Below, one piece after another: positions 51,597-58,641 of a stretch of DNA of 64,000 nucleotides. The notes below the pieces were generated by a model, which did no database searches, was not told where the DNA came from, and saw only the letters and a program-made list of their open reading frames with translations. Each line of letters begins with the position of its first letter. Position 1 is the first letter of the stretch. Made by a program: the position numbers and the translations under genes. Source of the stretch: DASSQJ01 sp963773655 (GTDB lineage Bacteria; Actinomycetota; Actinomycetes; Actinomycetales; Dermatophilaceae); NCBI GenBank assembly GCA_963773655.1, contig CAVZBX010000007.1, positions 1-64,000 on the forward strand. The letters are read 5' to 3'.

Positions 51597-51602
51597 CGCA
51601 CG

Positions 51603-51608
51603 AGTGTA
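51603..51608 (-). promoter_or_regulatory. -10 element of the PASTA kinase gene, leaderless start
   Basis: TACACT on the minus strand ends six bases before GTG 51596, with no ribosome binding site upstream. Confidence 0.6.
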
Positions 51609-51647
51609 CGTAGTCACGCGGGCCCCCTCCGAACCGTCACGGGGCGC

Positions 51648-52595
51648 TCACATGCGCTCGCGCAGGGCCAGCACGGCCGCGACGTACCGGCGGGTGTCGA
51701 CGTAGGTCCCGTGCTGCCGGAGCGAGGTCAGGCCCTGGTAGTACGCGGCGAGGGTGCTGCGCCGGTCGCCGGTCTCGCGGCCGAGGGCGCGCAGCATCAC
51801 GACCCCGGCGGTGACGTTGTCCTCGGTGTCGAGCAGGTCCAGCTCGCGCCCGAGCAGCATCGAGGCCCACTCGCCACCTGCGGGGATGACCTGCATGACG
51901 CCGATCGCGTTCGCGGGGGAGACCGCCCGCTGGTTCCACCCGGACTCCTGGTACGCCACGGCGAGGGCCAGGCGCGGGTCGACCCCGTGGCGCCGGGCGG
52001 TGCGTTCGACGAGCGACCGCACCTCGGTGCGGCTCGGCACGTCGCGGGAGGCCAGGCGCGCCCGGTTGCGGGCGGCGGCCTGCGCCACCGGGGTGGGGTA
52101 CCTCACACCGAGGAAGGTGTCCGGGGCCGAGGAGGACGACGTGGCGCGAGCCTTCGCCGAGGCCTTGCCCCGCGTGGCCGCAGCGGCCCCCCGGACGGTG
52201 ACGCGGTCGCCGGGGTGGATCACCGACGTCGTCGACAGCCGGTTCGCCTTGAGGACGCCGGCGAGGGGGACGCGGTAGCGGGCGGCGATGCCGCTGAGGG
52301 TCTCACCCGACCGGACGACGTGGACGTGCGTGGAGGGCCGCGACGCGGCGGCGGCTGAGCGCCCGCTGCCACTGCTCCCGGGGACGCGCAGGCGGCTGCC
52401 CGCGTGGATCCGGTCGGGGTCGGGCAGCCGGTTGGCGGTGGCGAGCGCCGCGACCGTCGTGCCGTAGCGGGCGGCGATGCCGCTGAGCGTCTCGCCGGCG
52501 CGGACGGTGTGGATGGCGGCGTCACGGCCCGGGGTCGCCGCGGGTGCGACCACGGGTGCGTGGACCGGTGGCGGCAGGGCGGGGGCGGCGGCCAT
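51648..52595 (-). CDS. LysM-containing lytic transglycosylase
   Basis: Cell-wall hydrolase, 315 residues. Two LysM repeats (each H-x-V-R-x-G-E-T-L-S-G-I-A-A-R-Y, about residues 32-75 and 90-135) bind peptidoglycan, and a C-terminal soluble-lytic-transglycosylase domain carries Y-Q-E-S-G-W-N and G-V-M-Q-V. The N-terminus is Pro/Ala-rich and lacks a clear signal peptide or anchor, so export is unexplained. ATG 52595 follows GAGGAG. A likely -10, TACCTT, is at 52643-52648. Confidence 0.86.
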   Translation of the reverse strand: MAAAPALPPPVHAPVVAPAATPGRDAAIHTVRAGETLSGIAARYGTTVAALATANRLPDPDRIHAGSRLRVPGSSGSGRSAAAASRPSTHVHVVRSGETLSGIAARYRVPLAGVLKANRLSTTSVIHPGDRVTVRGAAAATRGKASAKARATSSSSAPDTFLGVRYPTPVAQAAARNRARLASRDVPSRTEVRSLVERTARRHGVDPRLALAVAYQESGWNQRAVSPANAIGVMQVIPAGGEWASMLLGRELDLLDTEDNVTAGVVMLRALGRETGDRRSTLAAYYQGLTSLRQHGTYVDTRRYVAAVLALRERM

Positions 52596-52642
52596 GGGGG
52601 CTCCTCGATCGACGACTGTGACGGAAGTGATAGTCGTGGCCA

Positions 52643-52648
52643 AAGGTA
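52643..52648 (-). promoter_or_regulatory. Putative -10 element of the LysM transglycosylase gene
   Basis: TACCTT on the minus strand implies a leader of about 40 bases with the GAGGAG ribosome binding site. The leader is too short to hold a full ydaO riboswitch. Confidence 0.35.
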
Positions 52649-52716
52649 CCGGAGTGACAGGCGAGGCGTCTGCCGGTCCGGGCGGGACACGCGTGGCGCT
52701 GTGGCACGCTGGCCCC

Positions 52717-53100
52717 GTGAGCGAGCAGAGCACTCCGCCCGAGCGTGACGTCGAGGCCCTGGTCCCCGACTGGTTGACCCTTCCCGACCTCGCGGAGCGG
52801 CTCGGTGTGCGCCTCGCCGACGCCCGCCGCCTCGTCGAGGACCGCGAGCTGCTCGCGGTGCGGATCGGCGAGCGGCAGGTGCTCGCCGTGCCCGAGGGCT
52901 TCCTCGACGAGCACGGGCCCATCGCCGCGCTGCGGGGCACCTTCACCGTGCTGGCCGACGGTGGCATGGACGACGAGGAGATCGTCCGCTGGCTGCACAC
53001 CCCGGACCCCACGCTCCCGGTGCCCGGTCACCCGCTGGACGCCATCCGCGCCGGCTTCAAGACCGAGGTCCGCCGACGGGCGATGGAGGAGGCCTTCTAG
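52717..53100 (+). CDS. Rv2175c-like DNA-binding protein
   Basis: A 127-residue winged-helix protein matching the mycobacterial Rv2175c family: L-T-L-P-D-L-A-E-R-L-G-V-R-L-A-D-A-R-R at the N-terminus and the C-terminal L-D-A-I-R-A-G-F-K-T-E-V-R-R-R segment. In M. tuberculosis the protein is phosphorylated by PknL, next door there as the PASTA kinase is here. A Thr-rich N-terminus (Q-S-T-P-P) could hold the phosphorylated residue, by inference. GTG 52717 is the start. Confidence 0.88.
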   Translation: MSEQSTPPERDVEALVPDWLTLPDLAERLGVRLADARRLVEDRELLAVRIGERQVLAVPEGFLDEHGPIAALRGTFTVLADGGMDDEEIVRWLHTPDPTLPVPGHPLDAIRAGFKTEVRRRAMEEAF

Positions 53101-53132
53101 GCCAGGGGGACGCCGGCGCCTCCCGCCCGGCG

Positions 53133-54218
53133 TCAGGCCGAGCGCGAGGTCGCGGTCGTCACGAGCGCGTCGAGCACCTCCCGCGGCTGCTCACCGGCCA
53201 CCGGTACGGCACGCAGGGCCGTGCGCGCCGATCCCGCGAGCCGGGCGATCTCGTCCTCGAGGACCGCGACCGCGCCGGAGCCGTCGATGATGTCGCGCAG
53301 CTCGTCGACGTCGCCGTCGCCGAGGTCGGGGCGCCCGAGCAGGTGCTCGACCCGTTCGCGGCCCCGGCCGTCGGTGCCGGCGAGGGCGTGGGCGAGGAGC
53401 ACGGTGCGCTTGCCCTCCCGCAGGTCGTCGCCCGCCGGCTTCCCGGTCTCCCCGGGGTCGCCGAACACACCGAGCAGGTCGTCGCGCAGCTGGAACGCGC
53501 GACCGAGGTCGAGCCCGTAGCGGGAGAGGGCACCGCGACCGGCGTCGCCCATCCCGCCGACCCCGGCACCGATGAGCAGGGGGTGCTCCACCGTGTACTT
53601 CGCGCTCTTGAACCGGATCACCCGCCCGGCCCGGTCGACGCGCTCGCCGTCGGCGAGCCCCTCCCACGGGCGCATCGACTCGACGACGTCGAGGAACTGA
53701 CCGGCCATGAGCTGGGTCCGCATCCGGTCGAAGACGGGCCGCCCCCGCTCGAGCGCCACGGCGGGCAGGCCGCACGTCGCGTAGACCTCGTCGGTCCACG
53801 TCAGGCACAGGTTGCCCGCGAGCACCGCACCGGCCAGCCCGAACCTGTCGCCGTCGCCGGCCCAGCCGCGGTCGGCGTGCCGGCTGGCCAGGCGGCGGTG
53901 GGCCGCCGGCATGCCGCGCCGGGTGTCGGAGTCGTCCATCACGTCGTCGTGGATGAGCGCCGCGGCCTGGAAGAGCTCCATCGCGCTGGCCAGCCGGACC
54001 AGCTCCTCGGAGTCGGGCAGCCCGGCCGCCCGCGCGCCCCAGTAGAGGAACGCCGCCCGCAGCCGCTTGCCGCCGCGCAGCAGGTCGCCGATCGCGTGGA
54101 GCAGGTCCTCGACGTCGGGCCCGAGCTCGGCGAGCACCCCGGACTGGGTGGCGAGCTCGGTGTCGAGGTGCGCCTGCACCCGCGCCCGCAGGTCGGCGGT
54201 GTCGAGCACGCTCGGCAC
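53133..54218 (-). CDS. Polyprenyl diphosphate synthase (GGPP/FPP-type)
   Basis: Trans-isoprenyl chain elongase, 361 residues. The first aspartate-rich motif is D-D-V-M-D-D-S-D-T-R-R-G, the second D-D-L-L-G-V-F-G-D. Product length cannot be read with certainty; the M. tuberculosis counterpart at this position is idsA2. The product would feed polyprenol lipid carriers or menaquinone. GTG 54218 follows GGAGG. It converges on the Rv2175c-like gene. Confidence 0.92.
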   Translation of the reverse strand: MPSVLDTADLRARVQAHLDTELATQSGVLAELGPDVEDLLHAIGDLLRGGKRLRAAFLYWGARAAGLPDSEELVRLASAMELFQAAALIHDDVMDDSDTRRGMPAAHRRLASRHADRGWAGDGDRFGLAGAVLAGNLCLTWTDEVYATCGLPAVALERGRPVFDRMRTQLMAGQFLDVVESMRPWEGLADGERVDRAGRVIRFKSAKYTVEHPLLIGAGVGGMGDAGRGALSRYGLDLGRAFQLRDDLLGVFGDPGETGKPAGDDLREGKRTVLLAHALAGTDGRGRERVEHLLGRPDLGDGDVDELRDIIDGSGAVAVLEDEIARLAGSARTALRAVPVAGEQPREVLDALVTTATSRSA

Positions 54219-54297
54219 GGGTGGCTCCTCCCGGTGGCGCGGTCCCCGGGACCGCTCGGATGATGGTGGCCGCAGCCTACGTGCCGACCTGCTCCAC

Positions 54298-54303
54298 TAG
54301 CGT
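54298..54303 (+). promoter_or_regulatory. -10 element of metF, leaderless start
   Basis: TAGCGT ends seven bases before ATG 54311, and separates the gene from the divergent polyprenyl synthase gene. Confidence 0.6.
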
Positions 54304-54310
54304 GGCCGGC

Positions 54311-55216
54311 ATGGCGCACCACGGTGGAGGAGGGCGACCGGCGCACCTCGTCGCCTCGATCCCGGCCCGCCTGCGGGCGCCGGAGCCGTCGGTCAGCTTC
54401 GAGTTCATGCCGCCCCGCAGCGACGAGGGGGAGCAGGTGCTCTGGGACTCCGTCCGGCGCCTGGAGCGGGTGCGGCCGGCGTTCGTCTCGGTCACGTACG
54501 GCGCCGGGGGGTCCACCCAGGACCGCACCGTCCGGGTCACCGGCCGGATCGCCGACGAGACCTCGCTCACCCCGCTGGCGCACCTGACCTGCGTCGCGGC
54601 CTCGGTGCACCAGCTGCGGCGGGTCGTCGGCCAGTACGCCGCCTCCGGGGTGCGCAACATCCTCGCCCTTCGGGGCGACCCGCCGGGAGACGTGCGGGGC
54701 GCGTGGACCCCGCACCCCGAGGGGCTCGACCACGCCGACCAGCTCGTCGCCCTCGTCCGGGGCCTGGGCGACTTCACGGTCGGCGTCGCCGCGTTCCCCG
54801 ACGTGCACCCGGACAGCCCCGACCTCGACCACGATGTCGAGGTCCTCGTCCGGAAGGCGGACGCCGGGGCCGAGTTCGCCATCACCCAGATGGTCTTCGA
54901 CGCCGACAGCTACCTCCGGCTCCGCGACCGGGTGGCCGCCCGCCGCGACCTCCCGGTGACGCCCGGCCTGATGCCGGTGACCAACCTGCGCCAGGTCACC
55001 CGGATGTCGCAGCTCATGGGCACACCGCTGCCGGCGCCGGTCGTGGCCCGGCTCGAGGCGGTCAAGGACGACGCCGAGGCCGTGCGCGCCGTCGGTGTCG
55101 AGATCGCCACCGAGCTCGGCCGCCGGATGATCGACGAGGGCGCCCCGGGGCTGCACTTCATCACGATGAACCGGTCGACCGCGACCCTCGAGGTGCACGC
55201 GAACCTCGGCCTCTGA
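54311..55216 (+). CDS. metF: Methylenetetrahydrofolate reductase
   Basis: Flavoenzyme of the MTHFR family, 301 residues, reducing methylene-tetrahydrofolate to methyl-tetrahydrofolate for methionine synthesis. The N-terminal S-F-E-F-M-P-P-R is typical, as are S-V-T-Y-G-A-G-G-S-T, L-R-G-D-P-P and T-P-G-L-M-P-V-T-N. It links to one-carbon metabolism, as does gcvT at 6.8 kb. Mycobacterial Rv2172c lies in the same place. A leaderless start is proposed; the longer frame to 54221 overlaps the promoter. Confidence 0.93.
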   Translation: MAHHGGGGRPAHLVASIPARLRAPEPSVSFEFMPPRSDEGEQVLWDSVRRLERVRPAFVSVTYGAGGSTQDRTVRVTGRIADETSLTPLAHLTCVAASVHQLRRVVGQYAASGVRNILALRGDPPGDVRGAWTPHPEGLDHADQLVALVRGLGDFTVGVAAFPDVHPDSPDLDHDVEVLVRKADAGAEFAITQMVFDADSYLRLRDRVAARRDLPVTPGLMPVTNLRQVTRMSQLMGTPLPAPVVARLEAVKDDAEAVRAVGVEIATELGRRMIDEGAPGLHFITMNRSTATLEVHANLGL

Positions 55217-55256
55217 CCGCCCGAACCGCCGGGTCGGTCCCGCGGCGGGCGCGCAC

Positions 55257-55262
55257 TAGGGT
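55257..55262 (+). promoter_or_regulatory. -10 element of the aminopeptidase gene, leaderless start
   Basis: TAGGGT ends six bases before ATG 55269. Confidence 0.6.
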
Positions 55263-55268
55263 CGGGGG

Positions 55269-56489
55269 ATGGCCATGCCCTCCCGTTCCGACCTCGTGGA
55301 CCGCTACGCCGCCGTCGTCGTCGAGGTGGGGGTGAACGTCCAGCCCGGCCAGCGGGTGCTCGTGCGTGCCCTCGTCGAGCACCTCGAGCTGGCGCGGGCC
55401 GTCGCCGAGGCGGCTTACGCGGCGGGGGCCGAGCGGGTCGACGTGCTCCTCGACGACCAGCACGTCCGGCGCGCGGGGCTCGCGCACGGCGCCGCTGCCG
55501 CCCTCGCCGAGGGGACCCTCGCCGAGCTCGCCGTGCTCGAGCGTGTCGAGCAGGCACCGGAGGGCACCGTCCTGGTCCGCCTCACCGGCAACCCCGAGCC
55601 GCACCTGTTCGACGACCTCGACCCCGCCGCCGTGGTCGCGTCCCAGCCCGCCGAGGTCGCCCTGCGCACCCGGGCGGCCCTCATGGGCGGGAGGCTGCGC
55701 TGGACCATCGTCGCCGCGCCGAACCCCGGCTGGGCCGCCACGGTGTTCGGGGAGCCCGACGTCGACCGGCTGTGGGAGGCGGTGGGCACGGCGGTGCGCC
55801 TCGACGAGCCGGACCCGGTCGCGAGCTGGCGGGAGCACGTCGAGCGGCTGCACCGGCGCTGCGCCGCCGTCGAGGCCCTCGGCCTGGACGCCCTGCACTA
55901 CACCGGTCCGGGCTCCGACCTGGCCGTGGGGCTGCACGCCGGGAGCCGGTGGCACGGTGGTGCCGTGTCCACCGACGACGGCGTGCCGTACGTGCCCAAC
56001 CTCCCCACCGAGGAGGTCTTCACGAGCCCGGACCCCACCCGGGCCGACGGCGTCCTCACCGTCACCCGCCCGCTCGTCATGCCGGCGAACGGCATCGTCG
56101 TCGAGGGCCTGCGGCTGCACTTCGAGGCCGGCCGGATCGTCGACGCGGAGGCGGAGCGGGGCCTGGACGCCGTGCGCGCGGAGCTCGACGCCGACGCCGG
56201 CTCGCGCCGGCTGGGCGAGGTCGCCCTCGTCGACCGCGAGTCCAGGGTCCGGCGGGCCGGGCTGGTCTTCCACGACACGCTCTACGACGAGAACGCCGGG
56301 GCGCACGTCGCGTGGGGCCAGGGCTTCGTCATGTGCCTCCCCGAGGGCGGGGCACCCGAGCTGGTCAACACCTCGTCGGTGCACACCGACGTCGTCGTCG
56401 GCGGTCCCGGGGTGTCCATCACCGGTGTCACGGCCGAAGGGCGCCGGGTCGGCCTCATCGAGGACGACGTCTGGGCCCTACCCGGCTGA
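55269..56489 (+). CDS. M29 family (thermophilic-type) aminopeptidase
   Basis: Metal-dependent aminopeptidase of the AmpS/PepS family, 406 residues. The N-terminal V-N-V-Q-P-G-Q-R-V-L-V-R-A segment, the central Y-T-G-P-G-S-D-L and the metal-binding N-L-P-T-E-E-V-F-T-S-P and H-D-T-L-Y-D-E-N-A-G-A-H motifs match the family. The substrate range is broad. It stands alone with a proposed leaderless promoter. Confidence 0.9.
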   Translation: MAMPSRSDLVDRYAAVVVEVGVNVQPGQRVLVRALVEHLELARAVAEAAYAAGAERVDVLLDDQHVRRAGLAHGAAAALAEGTLAELAVLERVEQAPEGTVLVRLTGNPEPHLFDDLDPAAVVASQPAEVALRTRAALMGGRLRWTIVAAPNPGWAATVFGEPDVDRLWEAVGTAVRLDEPDPVASWREHVERLHRRCAAVEALGLDALHYTGPGSDLAVGLHAGSRWHGGAVSTDDGVPYVPNLPTEEVFTSPDPTRADGVLTVTRPLVMPANGIVVEGLRLHFEAGRIVDAEAERGLDAVRAELDADAGSRRLGEVALVDRESRVRRAGLVFHDTLYDENAGAHVAWGQGFVMCLPEGGAPELVNTSSVHTDVVVGGPGVSITGVTAEGRRVGLIEDDVWALPG

Positions 56490-56620
56490 GCCGCCGGGGC
56501 GGGACCCACGGGTGCCTCCGGGCGCTCGGCCTTGCCCGCGTGGGAGCGCCGGGGGTTCACTGGGAGCGTCCCGTTGCACCCCGGAGCACCCCCGGGCCCC
56601 GGGACGGAGAGGCGGCGCCG

Positions 56621-57058
56621 ATGACGGTCAGGCACTGGTTCGCCCGCACCGGCAATCGGGTCGGGGTGTGGCTCTACCGCAGCCTCGACGGGCGCCTCTC
56701 CAGCGGCCGCCGGGACGTCACGGTGCTGCTGCTCACCGTTCCCGGCCGGCGTACCGGACTGCCCCGATCGGCGTGCGTCCGGTACCTCGACACCGACGAG
56801 GGGATGCTCGTGTGGGGGACGGGGGGCGGGGCCCCGAGCGACCCGGACTGGTTCCGCAACCTCCGTGCCGCCGCACGGGTCGACGTCCAGGTGCGCGACC
56901 GGCACCTCGTCACCCGTCCGCGGGTGCTGGAGGGGGAGGAGCTGGACCGGACGTGGCGCGAGGTCGTGCTGGTCCGGGCCCCGGAGGTGCGCCGGTACGC
57001 CGAGCGGGCGGGACGCACCATCCCCGTCGCGTGCCTGGTCCCGGTGCCGGGTGGCTAG
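56621..57058 (+). CDS. Deazaflavin-dependent nitroreductase family protein
   Basis: A 145-residue F420-type split-barrel protein of the DDN family (deazaflavin-dependent nitroreductase). G-R-R-T-G-L-P-R and V-L-L-L-T-V-P-G show the first strands; F-R-N-L-R-A-A-A-R-V-D-V and the C-terminal R-T-I-P-V are characteristic. The F420 cofactor is expected from family knowledge and not proven here. ATG 56621 follows GGAGAGG. Its TAG shares the CTAG tetramer with the stop of the opposite-strand gene. Confidence 0.87.
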   Translation: MTVRHWFARTGNRVGVWLYRSLDGRLSSGRRDVTVLLLTVPGRRTGLPRSACVRYLDTDEGMLVWGTGGGAPSDPDWFRNLRAAARVDVQVRDRHLVTRPRVLEGEELDRTWREVVLVRAPEVRRYAERAGRTIPVACLVPVPGG

Positions 57059-57621
57059 GCCACGTCCATCGGCTGCCCGCCGGTGACGCGGATCAGCTCG
57101 TCGTAGGTGGTGGCGAAGACCGCGTGGCTGTGCCCCGCCGCCGCCCACACCGTCTCGTAGCGTCCGAGGGTGACGTCGACGACGGTGCGGATGCGCTGCG
57201 GGTGGCCCACGGGCGCCACCCCGCCGATCGCCATCCCGGTGTGCCGGCGGACGAAGTCGGGGTCGGCCTGCTCGACGTCGAGCAGCTCGGCGAGGACCGC
57301 CACCTTGGTGGTGTCGACGCGGTGCCCGCCGGAGGCGAGCACGAGGAGGGGGGAGACCGTGCCGTCGAGGCCGGTGGCGGCGAAGACGAGGCTGTTGGCG
57401 ATCTCGGCCGGGGTGACGCCGAGCGCCTTCGCGGCGTCGCGGGCGGTCCGCACGGCCCCCGGCAGCTGCCGCAGCTCGGGCCGGACGTGGTGGAGGGCGA
57501 GCACCTCGAGGACCGCGGCGACCCGGCGGTGGCCGGTGAGGTCGCGGGTGGCGTCGGCGCGCTGGACGGGCGCCGCGGTGACGGGGTCGGCCCGGGGTGG
57601 CTCGGCCGGCTCGTGCGGCAT
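57055..57621 (-). CDS. YbaK/EbsC family aminoacyl-tRNA deacylase-like protein
   Basis: A 188-residue protein of the YbaK/ProX editing superfamily that hydrolyses mischarged tRNA. The family segments A-N-S-L-V-F-A, D-T-T-K-V-A-V-L and G-G-V-A-P-V-G-H-P are present. It has an N-terminal extension of about 30 residues rich in Ala, Pro and Arg. ATG 57621 is six bases after TACCCT. It converges with the nitroreductase gene. Confidence 0.86.
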   Translation of the reverse strand: MPHEPAEPPRADPVTAAPVQRADATRDLTGHRRVAAVLEVLALHHVRPELRQLPGAVRTARDAAKALGVTPAEIANSLVFAATGLDGTVSPLLVLASGGHRVDTTKVAVLAELLDVEQADPDFVRRHTGMAIGGVAPVGHPQRIRTVVDVTLGRYETVWAAAGHSHAVFATTYDELIRVTGGQPMDVA

Positions 57622-57627
57622 GCGCTC

Positions 57628-57633
57628 AGGGTA
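57628..57633 (-). promoter_or_regulatory. -10 element of the YbaK-like gene, leaderless start
   Basis: TACCCT on the minus strand ends six bases before ATG 57621. Confidence 0.6.
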
Positions 57634-57713
57634 GGGCTGACGGACGGCGGGTGGTGGTGCGCTGTCGAACCTTTGGTGCGTCGTCGAACCTTCGTCGAGG
57701 GTACCGGCAGCGG

Positions 57714-58130
57714 TCAGGGGGTTCCCCAGGGCTCCACGCGCGGGCCCTCCTCGTCCTCGGGGCGCCGCGGCTGCTCGGCTCCGGCGGAGCGGCCGTCCTC
57801 GTCGGCGGGGGCGCCTGCCGCCGGTCCCGAGCCGGTCGCCATCCGGTGGAGGTCGTCGGACACCTCGGCGAAGGTGACGCTGAGGGCCTCGGCGAACGAG
57901 GCGCCCACGCGCCGGGCGTCCTCGGTGACGGCCGGGTCGTGGGCCGCGGCGCCGAGGGAGTCGACGGCGTCACGGACGGCGTCGGCGACCCGGCGGGCCG
58001 CCTCGCCGAGGTCGGGTGGCGGCACCCCGGCCTCGGTCGTCGACCGCTCGTCGTAGTGCCTCTTCAGGGAGGCGCCGAGGGCGGCGACCCGCTCCCCGGC
58101 CTCCTTCCACGCTGACCCGGCGTCGCTCAT
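57714..58130 (-). CDS. Unidentified helical actinobacterial protein
   Basis: A 138-residue protein that is strongly helical and acidic. The first half (W-K-E-A-G-E-R-V-A-A-L-G-A-S-L-K-R) looks like an amphipathic helix; the C-terminal 40 residues are Pro/Glu/Gly-rich and probably disordered. There is no membrane segment or catalytic motif. I cannot name a family. TAGACA, a near match to the -10 hexamer, lies six bases before ATG 58130. Confidence 0.65.
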   Translation of the reverse strand: MSDAGSAWKEAGERVAALGASLKRHYDERSTTEAGVPPPDLGEAARRVADAVRDAVDSLGAAAHDPAVTEDARRVGASFAEALSVTFAEVSDDLHRMATGSGPAAGAPADEDGRSAGAEQPRRPEDEEGPRVEPWGTP

Positions 58131-58184
58131 GGCCCCTGTCTACGCCCTCGGGACGACGACGCGCCAGCAGACCCGCGGAACCGC

Positions 58185-58215
58185 TTGACGCGGTGTCGGG
58201 GCCGGGGGTTACAGT
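58185..58215 (+). promoter_or_regulatory. SOS promoter: -35 TTGACG and -10 TACAGT
   Basis: A -35 TTGACG (58185-58190) and a -10 TACAGT (58210-58215) are separated by 19 bases, with the predicted start site near 58222. It is the only spot in the window where I see a clear -35 and -10 pair with an operator immediately downstream. Confidence 0.65.
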
Positions 58216-58225
58216 GGGCGTCTGG

Positions 58226-58241
58226 TCGAACACGTGTTCGA
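58226..58241. promoter_or_regulatory. LexA SOS box
   Basis: The palindrome TCGAACACGTGTTCGA matches the actinobacterial LexA consensus TCGAACRNRYGTTCGA at every position. It overlaps the predicted transcription start of the DUF6504-HEPN-dnaE2 unit, where bound LexA would block initiation. Confidence 0.88.
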
Positions 58242-58311
58242 TCATCCACGATCCGTCCACCGGCTCCCGCAGGGTCGCCGGGCGGTCGGCCCTGCCCCAC
58301 CGGAGGTCACC

Positions 58312-58593
58312 ATGGTGCGTCGGCACGACGAACCCGTCGTCGTGGTCGAGGGCGACCCCGGGCCGCGCTCGTTCACCTGGCGCGGCCGCCGGTACACCGT
58401 GTGCGCGGTCCTCGACTCCTGGCAGGAGCGGCGGGCGTGGTGGCGTGCGGTCGGCGACCGGCCGGACGCGGCCGTCCCCGACACCGAGCGCCGGGTGTGG
58501 CGGGTCGAGGCCCGGCCGCCGGCCGGCACGGCCGGGGTCTTCGACCTCGGCCGTGACGACCACCACTGGCTCCTCCTGCGGGCCCATGACTAG
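58312..58593 (+). CDS. DUF6504 family protein
   Basis: A 93-residue protein with a V-V-V-E-G-D-P-G-P-R-S-F-T-W-R-G-R-R-Y pattern, matching the small protein commonly found in front of dnaE2 in actinobacteria, as I recall (DUF6504). It has a conserved central W-x-E-R-R-A-W-W and a C-terminal D-H-H-W-L-L-L. Function is unknown, but its place as first gene of a LexA-controlled unit points to the DNA-damage response. ATG 58312 follows CGGAGG. Confidence 0.8.
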   Translation: MVRRHDEPVVVVEGDPGPRSFTWRGRRYTVCAVLDSWQERRAWWRAVGDRPDAAVPDTERRVWRVEARPPAGTAGVFDLGRDDHHWLLLRAHD

Positions 58594-58641
58594 CCCCCGA
58601 CCGCCGTCCTTCGTCCCGCGACCCCGAGGAGCCCGAGCCCG

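Noticed and set aside
52596..52716. A ydaO (c-di-AMP) riboswitch before the LysM transglycosylase gene
   Set aside because: Cell-wall hydrolase genes in actinobacteria often have one, but only about 40 leader bases are available after the likely -10, and I see no ydaO core sequence.
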